In this document: positions 45,901-58,826 of the stretch, in pieces
Numbering within the stretch: position 1 is the stretch's first letter
Layout: each line of letters starts with the position of its first letter
NCBI GenBank assembly: GCA_036873755.1
Contig: JAVTVY010016062.1
Coordinates: 1 to 64,000, forward strand
Reading direction: 5' to 3'
Length of the DNA: 64,000 nt
Source: Hanleya hanleyi
Taxonomy: Eukaryota; Mollusca; Polyplacophora; Lepidopleurida; Hanleyidae
Made by a program: the position numbers and the translations under genes
The notes under the pieces: generated by a model
What the model was told of the DNA's origin: nothing
The model's input: the letters and a program-made list of their open reading frames with translations, nothing else
Databases searched by the model: none

Positions 45901-48900
45901 ACTGCCACACAATCAGCTACCACTACTACTGAACCAGTTACTACTACCACGCAGTCAAATACCACTACTACTTTGTCAGCTACTACTACCACGGAGTCAG
46001 CTACCACTACTACTGAGCCAATTGCTACTAACACGGAGTCAGATACTGCTACCACGGAGTCAGATACTGCTACCACGGAGCCAGGTATCATTACTACTGA
46101 ACCAGCTACTATTACCACGCAATCAGCTACCATTACTACTGAACCAGTTACTATTACCACGCAGTCAGCTACCACTACTACTGTACCAGCTACTACTACT
46201 ACTGAGTCAGCTATTATTACCACACAATCAGCTACCACTACTACTGAACCAGGTACTACTATCACGCAGTTAGCTACCACTACTACTGGCCAAGCTACTA
46301 CTACCACGGAGTCCGCTACCACTACTACTGTGCCAGGTACTACTACCACTGAGTCCGCTACCACTACTACTGCGCCAGGTACTACTATCACGGAGTCCGC
46401 TACCACTACTATTGTGCCAGGTACTACTATCACGGAGTCAGCTACCACTACTACTGAACCAGGTACTACTATCACGCAGTTAGCTAACACTATTACTACC
46501 ACGGAGTCAGCTACCACTACTATTGAACAAGCTACTACCACGGAGTCAGCTACCACTACTATTGAACAAGCTACTACCACGGAGTCAGCTACCACTACTA
46601 CTGTGCCAGGTACTACTACCACGAAGTCCGCTACCACTACTACTGTGCCAGGTACTACTACCACGGAGTCAGCTACCACTACTACTGAACCAGGTACTAC
46701 TATCACCCAGTTAGCTACCACTACTATTGAACAAGCTACTACCACGGAGTCAGCTACCACTACTACTGACCAAGCTACCACCACGGAGTCAGCTACCACT
46801 ACTATTGAACAAGCTACTACCACGGAGTCAGCTACCACTACTATTGAACAAGCTACTACCACGGAGTCAGCTACCACTACTACTGACCAAGCTACTACCA
46901 CGGAGTCAGCTACCACTACTATTGAACAAGCTACTACCACGGAGTCAGCTACCATTACTATTGAACAAGCTACTACCACGGAGTCAGCTACCACTACTAC
47001 TGTGCCAGATACTACTACCACGGAGTCAGCTACCACTACTACTGTGCCAGATACTACTACCACGGAGTCAGCTACCACTACTATTGAACAAGCTACTACC
47101 ACGGAGTCAGCTACCACTACTACTGACCAAGCTACTACTACCACGCAGTCAGCTACCACTACTACTGTGCCAGATACTACTACCACGGGGTCAGCTACCA
47201 CTACTACTGACCAAGCTACTACTACCACGCTGTCAGCTACCACTACTACTGGGCCAGATACTACTACCACGGAGTCAGCTACCACTACTATTGAGCAAGC
47301 TACTACCTCGGAGTCAGCTACCACTACTACTGTGCCAGCTACTACTACCACGGAGTCAGCTACCACTAGTACTGAGCCAGCTACTACTACCGCACAATCA
47401 GCTGCCACTACTACTGTGCCAGATACTACTACCACGCAGTTAGCTACCACTACTACTGTGCCAGATAGTACTACCACGGAGTCCGCTACCACTACTACTG
47501 ACCAAGTTACTACCACGGAGTCAGCTACCACTACTATTGAACAAGCTACTACCACGGAGGCAGCTACCACTACTATTGAACAAGCTACTACCACGGAGTC
47601 AGCTACCACTACTACTGAACAAGCTACTACTACCACGGAGTCAGCTACCACTACTACTTTGCCATCTACTACTACCACGGAGTCAGTTACCACTACTACT
47701 GAACAAGCTACTACTACCACGGAGTCAGCTGCCACTACTACTGTGCCAGATAGTACTACCACGGAGTCAGCTACCACTACTACTGACCAAGCTACTACCA
47801 CGGAGTCAGCTACCACTAGTACTGAGCCAGCTACTACTACCGCACAATCAGCTGCCACTTCTACTGTGCCAGATACTACTACCACGGAGTTAGCTACCAC
47901 TACTACTGTGCCAGCTACTACTACTACTGAGTCAGCTACTATTACCACACAATCAGCTACCACTACTACTGAACCAGTTACTACTACCCCGCAGTTAGCT
48001 ACCACTATTACTTTGCCAGCTACTACTACCACGGAATCACCTACCACTACTACTGAACCAATTGCTACTACCACGGAGTCAGATACTGCCACCACGGAGC
48101 CAGTTATCATTACTTCTGCCCAAGCTACTGCTACCACGGAGTCACACATCATTACTACTGAGCCAGTTACTACTACCACACAGTCAGCTACCTCTACTAC
48201 TGAGCCAGTTACTACTACCACACAGTCAGCTACCACTACTACTGAACCAGGTACTACTATCACGCAGTTAGCTACCACTACTACTACCACGGAGTCAGCT
48301 ACCACTACTATTGAACAAGCTACTACAACGGAGTCAGCTACCACTACTATTGAACAATCTACTACCACGGAGTCAGCTACCACTACTACTGACCAAGCTA
48401 CTACTACCACGCAGTCAGCTACCACTACTACTGTGCCAGATACTACTACCACGGAGTCAGCTACCACTACTACTGACAAAGCTACTACTACCACGCAGTC
48501 AGCTACCACTACTACTGTGCCAGGTACTACTACCACGAAGTCCGCTACCACTACTACTGTGCCAGGTACTACTACCACGGAGTCAGCTACCACTACTACT
48601 GAACCAGGTACTACTATCACCCAGTTAGCTACCACTACTATTGAACAAGCTACTACCACGGAGTCATCTACCACTACTACTGACCAAGCTACCACCACGG
48701 AGTCAGCTACCACTACTACTGACCAAGCTACTACTACCACGGAATCCGCTACCACTACTACTGTGCCAGGTACTACTACCACGGAGTCCGCTACCACTAC
48801 TACTGAGCCAGGTACTACTACCACGGAGTCAGCTACCACTACTACTGTGCCAGGTACTACTATCACGGAGTCAGCTACCACTACTACTGAACCAGGTACT

Positions 48901-51900
48901 ACTATCACGCAGTTAGCTACCACTACTACTACCACGGAGTCAGCTACCACTACTATTGAACAAGCTACTACCACGGAGTCAGCTACCACTAATATTGAAC
49001 AAGCTACTACCACGGAGTCAGCTACCACTACTACTGACCAAGCTACTACTACCACGCAGTCAGCTACCACTACTACTGTGCCAGATACTACTACCACGGA
49101 GTCAGCTACCACTACTACTGACCAAGCTACTACTACCACGCAGTCAGCTACCACTACTACTGTGCCAGATACTACTACCACGGAGTCAGCTACCACTACT
49201 ATTGAACAAGCTACTACCACGGAGTCAGCTGCCACTACTACTTTGCCATTTACTACTACGACGGAATCAGCTACCACTACTACTGTGCCAGATAGTACTA
49301 CCAGGGAGTCAGCTACCACTACTACTGAACAAGCTACTACCACCACGGAGTCAGCTACCACTACTACTTTGCCATCTACTACTACCACGGAGTCAGCTAC
49401 CACTACTACTGAACAAGCTACTACTACCACGGAGTCAGCTGCCACTACTACTGTGCCAGATAGTACTACCACGGAGTCAGCTACCACTACTACTGACCAA
49501 GCTACTACCACGGAGTCAGCTACCACTACTATTGAACAAGCTACTACCACGGAGTCAGCTACCACTACTACTTGAACAAGCTACTACCACGGAGTCAGCT
49601 ACCACTACTACTGTGCCAGATACTACTACCACGGAGTCAGCTACCACTACTACTTTGCTACCACTATTACTGAACCAGTTACTACTACCACGGAGTCCGT
49701 TACAACTACTACTGATCAAGCTACTGCTACCACGGAATCAGCTACCAATACTACTATGTCAGATACTACTACCACGGAGTCAGCTACCACTACTACTGTG
49801 CCAGATACTACTACCACGGAGTCAGCTGCCACTACTACTGTGCCAGATAGTACTACCACGGAGTCAGCTACCACTACTACTGACCAAGCTACTACCACGG
49901 AGTCAGCTACCACTACTATTGAACAAGCTACTACCACGGAGTCAGCTACCACTACTATTGAACAAGCTACTACCACGGAGTCAGCTACCACTACTACTGT
50001 GCCAGATACTACTACCACGGAGTCAGCTACCACTACTACTTTGCCAGATACTACTACCACGGATTCAGCTACCAATACTACTGTGCCAGATACTACTACC
50101 ACGGAGTCAGCTACCACTACTATTGAACAAGCTACTACCACGGAGTCAGCTACCACTACAACTGACCAAGCTACTACTACCACGCAGTCAGCTTCCACTA
50201 CTACTGTGCCAGATACTACTACCACGGAGTCAGCTACCACTACTACTGACCAAGCTACTACTACCACGCAGTCAGCTACCACTACTACTGTGCCAGTTAC
50301 TACTACCACGGAGTCAGCTACCACTACTATTGAACAAGCTACTACCACGGAGTCAGCTACCACTACTACTGTGCCAGCTACTACTACCACGGAGTCCGCT
50401 ACCACTAGTACTGAGCCAGCTACTACTACCGCACAATCAGCTGCCACTACTACTGTGCCAGATACTACTACCACGGAGTTAGCTACCACTACTACTGTGC
50501 CAGATAGTACTACCACGGAGTCCGCTACCACTACTACTGACCAAGTTACTACTACCATGAAGTCAGCTACCACTACTACTGACCAAACTACTACTATCGC
50601 GAAGTCAGATACCACTACTACTGTGTCAGATACTACTACCACTGATTCAGCTACCACTACTACTGATCCAGCAATTACTACCACACAATCAGCTACCACT
50701 ATTACTGAACCAGTTACTACTACCACGGAGTCCGTTACAACTACTACAAATCAAGCTACTGCTACCACGGAATCAGCTACCAATACTACTATGTCAGATA
50801 CTACTACCACGGAGTCAGCTACCACTACTACTGTGCCAGATACTACTACCACGGAGTCAGCTACCACTACTACTGAACAAGCTACTACTACCACGGAGTC
50901 AGCTATCACTACTACTGTGCCAGATACTACTACCACGGAGTCAGCTACCACTACTACTGAACAAGCTACTACTACCACGGAGTCAGCTACCACTACTACT
51001 GAACCAGGTACTACTATCACGCAGTTAGCTACCACTACTACTGACCAAGCTACTACTACCACGGAGTCCGCTACCACTACTACTGTGCCAGGTACTACTA
51101 CCACGGAGTCCGCTAACACTACTACTGTGCCAGGTACTACTACCACGGAGTCAGCTACCACTACTACTGTGCCAGGTACTACTATCACGGAGTCAGCTAC
51201 CACTACTACTGAACCAGGTACTACTATCACGCAGTTAGCTACCACTACTACTACCACGGAGTCAGCTACCGCTCCTATTGAACAAGCTACTACCACGGAG
51301 TCAGCTACCACTACTATTGAACAAGCTACTACCACGGAGTCAGCTACCACTACTACTGTGCCAGGTACTACTGCCACGAAGTCCGCTACCACTACTACTG
51401 TGCCAGGTACTACTACCACGGAGTCAGCTACCACTACTACTGAACCAGGTACTACTATCACGCAGTTAGCTACCACTACTATTGAACAAGCTACTACCAC
51501 GGAGTCAGCTACCACTACTACTGACCAAGCTGCTACCACGGAGTCAGCTACCACTACTATTGAACAAGCTACTACCACGGAGTCAGCTACCACTACTAGT
51601 GAACAAGCTACTACCACGGAGTCAGCTACCACTACTATTGAACAAGCTACTACCACTGAGACAGCTACCACTACTACTGACCACGCTACTACCACGGAGT
51701 CAGCTACCACTACTATTGAACAAGCTACTACCACGGAGTCGGCTACCACTACTATTGAACAAGCTACTACCACGGAGTCAGCTACCACTACTACTGTGCC
51801 AGATACCACTATCACGGAGTCAGCTACCACTACTACTTTGCCAGATACTACTACCACGGAGTCAGCTACCGTTACTAATGTGCCAGATACTACTACCACG

Positions 51901-54900
51901 GAGTCAGCTACCACTACTATTGAACAAGCTACTACCACGGAGTCAGCTACCACTACTACTGACCAAGCTACTACTACCACGCAGTCAGCTACCACTACTA
52001 CTGTGCCAGATACTACTACCACGGAGTCAGCTACCACTACTACTGACCAAGCTACTACTACCACGGAGTCAGCTACCACTACTACTGTGCCAGATACTAC
52101 TACCACGGAGTCAGCTACCACTACTATTGAGCAAGCTACTACCACGGAGTCAGCTACCACTACTACTGTGCCAGCTACTACTACCACGGAGTCAGCTACC
52201 ACTAGTACTGAGCCAGCTACTACTACCGCACAATCAGCTGCCACTACTACTGTGCCAGATACTACTACCACGGAGTTAGCTACCACTACTACTGTGCCAG
52301 ATAGCACTACCACGAAGTCCGCTACTACTACTACTGACCAAGTTACTACTACCATGGGGTCAGCTACCACTACTGCTGACCAAACTACTACTATCGCGAA
52401 GTCAGATACCACTACTACTGTGTCAGATACTACTACCACTGATTCAGCTACCACTACTACTGATCCAGCAATTACTACCACACAATCAGCTACCACTATT
52501 ACTGAACCAGTTACTACTACTACTGATCAAGCTACTGCTACCACGGAATCAGCTACCAATACTACTGTGTCGGGTACTACTACCACGGAGTCAGCTACCA
52601 CTACTACTGTGCCAGATACTACTACCACGGAGTCAGCTACCACTACTACTGAACAAGCTACTACTACCACGGAGTCAGCTATCACTACTACTGTGCCAGA
52701 TACTACTACCACGGAGTCAGCTACCACTACTACTGAACAAGCTACTACTACCACGGAGTCAGCTACCACTACTACTGAACAAGCTACTACTACCACGGAG
52801 TCAGCTACCACTACTACTGACCAAGCTACTACCACGGAGTCATCTACCACTACTATTGAACAAGCTACTACCACGGAGTCGGCTACCACTATTATTGAAC
52901 AAGCTACTACCACGGAGTCAGCTACCACTACTATTGAACAAGCTACTACCACGGAGTCAGCTACCACTACTACTGACCAAGCTACTACCACGGAGTCAGC
53001 TACCACTACTATTGAACAAGCTACTACCACGGAGTCAGCTACCACTACTATTGAACAAGCTACTACCACGGAGTCAGCTACCACTACTACTGTGCCAGAT
53101 ACTACTACCACGGAGTCAGCTACCACTACTACTTTGCCAGATACTACTACCACGGAGTCAGCTACCGTTACTACTGTGCCAGATGCTACTACCACGGAGT
53201 CAGCTATCACTACTATTGAACAAGCTACTACCACGGAGTCAGCTACCACTACTACTGACCAAGCTACTACTACCACGCAGTCAGCTACCACTACTACTGT
53301 GCCAGATACTACTACCACGGAGTCAGCTACCACTACTATTGAACAAGCTACTACCACGGAGTCAGCTACCACTACTACTGACCAAGCTACTACCACGGAG
53401 TCAGCTACCACTACTATTGAACAAGCTACTACCACGGAGTCAGCTATCACTACTATTGAACAAGCTACTACCACGGAGTCAGCTACCACTACTACAGTGC
53501 CAGATACTACTACCACGGAGTCAGCTACCACTACTACTTTGCCAGATACCACTACCACGGAGTCAGCTACCGTTACTACTGTGCCAGATACTACTACCAC
53601 GGAGTCAGCTACCACTACTATTGAACAAGCTACTACCACGGAGTCAGCTACCACTGCTACTGACCAAGCTACTACTACCACGCAGTCAGCTACCACTACT
53701 ACTGACCAAGCTACTACTACCACGCAGTCAGCTACCACTACTACGGTGCCAGATACTACTACCACGGAGTCAGGTACCACTACTATTGAGCAAGCTACTA
53801 CCACGGAGTCAGATACCACTACTACTGTGCCAGCTACTACTACCACGGAGTCAGCTACCACCAGTACTGAGCCAGCTACTACTACCGCACAATCAGCTGC
53901 CACTACTACTGTGCCAGATACTACTACCACGGAGTTAGCTACCACTACTACTGTGCCAGATAGCACTACCACGGAGTCAGCTGCCACTACTACTTTGCCA
54001 TTTACTACTACGACGGAATCAGCTACCACTACTACTGTGCCAGATAGTACTACCACGGAGTCAGCTACCACTACTACTGAACAAGCTACTACTACCACGG
54101 AGTCAGCTACCACTACTACTGAACCAGGTACTACTATCACGCAGTTAGCTACCACTACTATTGAACAAGCTACTACCACGGAGTCAGCTACCACTCCTAC
54201 TGACCAAGCTACTACCACGGAGTCATCTACCACTACTATTGAACAAGCTACTACCACGGAGTCAGCTACCACTACTATTGAACAAGCTACTACCACGGAG
54301 TCAGCTACCACTACTATTGAACAAGCTACTACCACGGAGTCAGCTACCACTACTACTGACCAAGCTACTACCACGGAGTCAGCTACCACTACTATTGAAC
54401 AAGCTACTACCACGGAGTCAGCTACCACTACTATTGAACAAGCTACTACCACGGAGTCAGCTACCACTACTACTGTGCCAGATACTACTACCACGGAGTC
54501 AGCTACCACTACTACTTTGCCAGATACTACTACCACGGAGTCAGCTACCGTTACTACTGTGCCAGATACTACTACCGCGGAGTCAGCTACCACTACTATT
54601 GAACAAGCTACTACCACGGAGTCAGCTACCACTACTACTGTGCCAGATACTACTACCACGGAGTCAGCTACCACTACTATTGAACAAGCTACTACCACGG
54701 TGTCAGCTACCACTACTACTGACCAAGCTACTACCACGGAGTCAGCTATCACTACTATTGAACAAGCTACTACCACGGAGTCAGCTACCACTACTATTGA
54801 ACAAGCTACTACCACGGAGTCAGCTACCACTACTACTGTGCCAGATACTACTACCACGGAGTCAGCTACCACTACTACTTTGCCAGATACCACTACCACG

Positions 54901-56535
54901 GAGTCAGCTACCGTTACTACTGTGCCAGATACTACTACCACGGAGTCAGCTACCACTACTATTGAACAAGCTACTACCACGGAGTCAGCTACCACTACTA
55001 CTGACCAAGCTACTACTACCACGCAGTCAGCTACCACTACTACTGTGCCAGATACTACTACCACGGAGTCAGCTACCACTACTACTGATCAAGCTACTAC
55101 TACCACGCCGTCAGCTACCACTACTACGGTGCCAGATACTACTACCACGGAGTCAGCTACCACTACAATTGAGCAAGCTACTACCACGGAGTCAGATACC
55201 ACTACTACTGTGCCAGCTACTACTACCACGGAGTCAGCTACCACCAGTACTGAGCCAGCTACTACTACCGCACAATCAGCTGCCACTACTACTGTGCCAA
55301 ATACTACTACCACGGAGTTAGCTACCACTACTACTGTGCCAGATAGCACTACCACGGAGTCAGCTACCACTACTACTGACCAAGCTACTACTAACACTGA
55401 GTCAGCTACCGCTACTACTGTGCCAGATACTACTACCACGGAGTCAGCTACCACTACTACTGACCAAGCTACTACTACCACGGAGTCAGCTACCACTACT
55501 ACTGTGCCAGATAGTACTACCACGGAGTCAGCTACCACTACTACTGAACAAGCTACTACTACCACGGAGTCAGCTACCACTACTACTTTGCCATCTACTA
55601 CTACCACGGAGTCAGCTACCACTACTACTGAACAAGCTACTACTACCACGGAGTCAGCTGCCAATACTACTTTGCCTTTTACTACTACCACGGAGTCAGC
55701 TACCACTACTACTGTGCCAGATAGTACTACCACGGAGTCAGCTACCACTACAATTGACCAAACCACTACTACCACGGAGACAGCTATCACTTCTACCGTG
55801 CTTGATACTACTACCACTGATTCAGCTACCACTACTACTGAGCCAGCTACTACTACCACACAATCAGCTACCACTACTACTGAACCAATTACTACTACCA
55901 CGCAGTCAGCTACCACTACTACTTTGCCAGCTATCACTACCACGGAGTCAGCTACCACTACAAGTGAGCCAATTGCTACTACTACAGAGTCAGATACTGC
56001 TACCACGGAGTCAGTTATCATTACTACTGACCAAGCTACTGCTACCTCGGAATCACCTACCATTACTACTGAGCCAGTTACTACTACCACTGAGTCAGGT
56101 ACACCTACGACTGTGCCAACTAAAGCTACTACCGCCGAGTCAGGTACAACTACTACTGAGCCTGCCACTCCTACTGTGTCAGCTTCGTCTACTACTGAAG
56201 TGTCTCCTAATACTACTCAGTCGGAAACCACCATTACTGGTGAGTTAGCCGCTACTACGACACTGTCAACCACGCAAACTTGTAAGACAAATAGGGTGGT
56301 TCAGACATCCAGGAACAAACTGACTATAGCCACAGGAATACTAATCACAGAGACGACGCTGCAAACTACATATTTTGTTCTCTTGACAGATCCAGTGTTG
56401 TGCCAGTCATCGAGTCCAATTTGGTGGAATTGTTCTGAGAACGACAGAACATGTTTCGCGAATTTTCCATCGGTATACTCGAAGAATGGAATAGACCTTT
56501 TCGGCCAATTGGCCAGAAAGATATTTCATAACTCG
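42935..56535 (+). CDS. Giant Thr-rich mucin-like exon
   Basis: One exon encodes ~4,530 residues, over half of them Thr. They form 7-8 residue modules (ESATTTT, EQATTT, DQATTTT, VPDTTTT, EPVTTTT, QSATTTT, EPGTTITQLA) and make a densely O-glycosylatable secreted or surface mucin domain. The reading frame is open from 42808. No in-frame ATG precedes the repeats, so the start lies in an upstream exon. The best acceptor is TTATATATTTCATTATCAG (ends 42934; phase 1). An alternative acceptor, CCTTTATTCCTCACTAG (ends 42806), would add a hydrophobic stretch VRFIVLLYISLSGLILSTV. The exon ends at CTCG|GTAAGT (donor 56536) in phase 0. The last ~100 codons are non-repetitive with four Cys (CKTNR, LCQSSS, NCSEN, TCFANF). 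A TGA at 49573-49575 interrupts the frame (see separate entry). Family known: gel-forming or membrane mucins with single large PTS exons; orthology unknown. Confidence 0.85.
43881..45560 (+). repeat. 840-bp higher-order tandem duplication inside the mucin exon
   Basis: 43881-44720 and 44721-45560 are nearly identical at an offset of exactly 840 bp (280 codons), for example ACTATTACCACACAATCAGC at 43886 and 44726. The length keeps the frame. It must be recent, given so few differences. Confidence 0.9.
49573..49656 (+). other. In-frame stop and short frame-shifted segment in the mucin exon
   Basis: At 49569-49575 the usual ACTATTGAACAAGCT reads ACTACTTGAACAAGCT, one base longer, creating TGA in the mucin frame. 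The mucin modules continue in the +1 frame for ~85 nt. A compensating 1-nt loss (mod 3) at TTTGCTACCACTATTACTGAA (about 49656) returns to the original frame, which stays open to 56571. Either two consensus errors in a repetitive region or a real two-step frameshift. Confidence 0.8.
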
Positions 56536-57604
56536 GTAAGTCTTCTAGTATCGCCTATTTGGTCTGTTTAGAACATTAGGGGTTAATACCAATTTTACAT
56601 TTAGGCCTACCTTTGGCAGCAAACTGTATACTGTATAGTTGTGAAATATGGATAATTATCCACTTTTTAAATAATAATAATACTATTTTCAGACTTAGAT
56701 GGTCTTATGAATGAAAAATAAATACATTGAAAGCAAATTACTAGCACGTTACAAAGATTTGGCGTGACCAATGCGAAGCCTGGGATTAACCGGAAAGTCG
56801 CAACATTGTAAGCAATAAGCTGTATGACAAAGTCGGTTCCGTTAAAAATTGATCTGGCGTCGATAACCTCGTTGAATCTGGACACAGAGTTAATCCCAAA
56901 CACGAAATGGGCACTACGACTACGTAGGAAGTGCATGACCAGCGAACTACATTGTTTTATTTGACACTATGGCTGCAATAGATGCTGGTACGGCATAACG
57001 AGAAAAGTTGCTTCTTGAATGACTTGCGAGCCAAAATGTTGGCACGAATGCATAATTTTCTAGTTATATATCATAACTGTCGGTGAGATCGCTGGAGATA
57101 AAATGGCCACGATATTTGGTGTCGTCAACGTAGACCAGATTCAGGTTTAAATACCTGATATCGCCAAGGAGATGTGTGGATTCCGTTCCTCAGCCTATTC
57201 CCCAATAGCTTCCAACCAAACATAAAATAAGAGCTGAAGATTCGTTTTTGACGTATTTTGTATCTGTATAAGCGTCGAATGTATTAAAAATCATTATTAT
57301 TGACGTATGTTCCCAAAATGCCAAACAGATCCAGTAAATCGATAAAGGCGGAAGATGTATTCAAAACTGATAATGAAAGGTCTTTTCTACCTGACACGCA
57401 GTACCGTCTAAGTGTATCGGAAATTATCGAAGCGGTGGAGCTGTTGGGTCATCCTTGTTACAGATACTCCCCCGATCAAAATTATCTACCACACATGACA
57501 TAAGTAATGATAACTCTATTAGGTTCAGGATCTGTTGGCCGCCAGGCTATGATAACCTAGAATGAAAACATGAATACAAAAACGTGCTCTGTATAAAATT
57601 AGTA
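56536..57604. other. Intron sequence (inferred), no further gene
   Basis: Between the mucin donor at 56536 and the acceptor at 57979 I see no other splice-bounded exon. A 67-codon ORF (57300-57503) is protein-like but lacks good splice borders and a known domain. Confidence 0.5.
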
Positions 57605-57780
57605 TATGTTCAAATTGATTCCACTCAATTGTGAGTAGATATCCACTAAGTTTGAATGAATTTCCCTTAAGAGGAGCAAATTCACGTCAAATTTGGGTCA
57701 TTTTCACTCAAACCTGAGAGAATTATTAAATTAAATTTGAGCGAAGGCAACTCAAGTTCACTGATATTTTCCAGTGAGGG
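57605..57780. repeat. Second CACTCAA / TTGAGTG word array
   Basis: CCACTCAATTGTGAGTAGA, TTTGAGCGAAGGCAACTCAA and similar words alternate in orientation; related to 8545-8725. It lies in the inferred mucin intron. Confidence 0.6.
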
Positions 57781-57979
57781 ATTAAGATTAGTACTTTATT
57801 ATCACGGTAAAAATCAGTCAATAGAAAAAGTTATGTAAACGTCACTACTCCTTTTGGAAGTAACTCACAGGAGAGGGGATTGGCGAAATAATACTCATTT
57901 TCTCCAGTTTCCACATATCGTCCAAAAGGATGAAAACATACCACCATGATAATATTTTCTTATCTATTCTTTCTCACAG

Positions 57980-58084
57980 AGTCATCTGGAATTAAGTGAA
58001 CCATTTGACAGGGAGTCTGATGGGCCCATCATCACTTTCTGGATTACCATGGATTTAGGATTTGGAAACACCTGCTTACAACAG
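57980..58084 (+). CDS. Second exon of the mucin-like gene (35 codons)
   Basis: A 105-nt segment is flanked by a textbook acceptor (TTCTTATCTATTCTTTCTCACAG, its last 20 bases before 57980) and the donor CAACAG|GTAATA at 58085. Only phase 0 is open, reading SHLELSEPFDRESDGPIITF and on to NTCLQQ with one Cys. Phase 0 is exactly what the giant exon's 3' end requires, so the two join in frame. It continues the non-repetitive C-terminal region. No named domain is recognised. Confidence 0.6.
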
Positions 58085-58727
58085 GTAATATAGCTTTCCC
58101 GCCTACTTGGCTTGTTCCGGGACTACTCGGTCGATTCCGCGACGGCTCGGCCGATTCGGACGACATTGAGCATTACTGGGGGACAGATTTTACAGCTCTC
58201 AGCTGTAATATGTGATCCACCGAACGTGTAGCACAGCACGTATTAAAGCTTTTGTGTCCGCCCATATAATTCTCGGAGTATTTTCCATTACATGAAGATA
58301 GAATATATAATAAGATAATTGAATATTTCCTTGACCCTGCCTACAAAATTTTTCGTGTACTTTTAGGTGTTTTCCCTTTTTCTTTAACATAAGCGGACTT
58401 CCATAATTCTGTGCCAAAAACCCAATGAAGTCATGCCATTCACTAAAAGTAGCTTCAACATGGCTACCAGAATGTATGCCAGTGCTGATCGATTCAGTAT
58501 AGCTTACATATGTTTATAGATTATAGAATCAATAATTTCAAAGGTCGAGCTCTTCATCTGGCAGTTTTATGTGGAAAGTCAATGCCCTTCAATCTCTTGT
58601 GTGCTCTGGCAGAACAAACACAGCTGAGGCTATCGGATGCCGTACCAGCCTTCTGGTCAAGATTTTAAATATTTCTCTTGCGTTAGTTTCCACGGGTGGA
58701 TGTCCAAGTTTCGTCATATCTTTCTAG
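58085..58727. other. Intron sequence (inferred)
   Basis: No supported feature. A minus-strand ORF at 58199-58417 has no recognisable domain. Confidence 0.4.
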
Positions 58728-58826
58728 GCTGCTGCTGGGAATGCAAGGCACTATATTAGATCCAGCTATTGTGTTATGGAATGGATTGGCATTAGCTTTC
58801 TCACAGTTTCAAACATAGCTCATGAT
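58728..58826 (+). CDS. Possible third exon of the mucin-like gene, truncated by an LTR
   Basis: The acceptor GTTTCGTCATATCTTTCTAG ends at 58727. Phase 0, required by the exon at 57980-58084, reads AAAGNARHYIRSSYCVMEWI and stays open to 58826, where the LTR of the Gypsy-type element begins. No consensus donor is seen before the LTR, so the element may have inserted into this exon, or the acceptor may be fortuitous. Confidence 0.3.

Noticed and set aside
42954..49565. 2,203-codon minus-strand ORF (Val/Ala/Asp/Ser repeats), with similar ORFs at 49716-50726, 50751-52496, 52527-55079 and 55089-56168
   Set aside because: Exact antisense shadow of the mucin codons. No unique sequence, no start context, and it ends wherever the repeat changes.
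43337..55321. Series of + strand ORFs with Leu/Pro/Arg/Ser repeats (LLPRSQLPLLL)
   Set aside because: Out-of-frame readings of the same mucin repeat. They start and stop at random with the module type, while the Thr frame is continuous and has proper splice ends.
57300..57503. 67-codon ORF in the inferred mucin intron
   Set aside because: Composition is protein-like, but there is no consensus acceptor and donor and no match to the phase 0 needed between the two supported exons.
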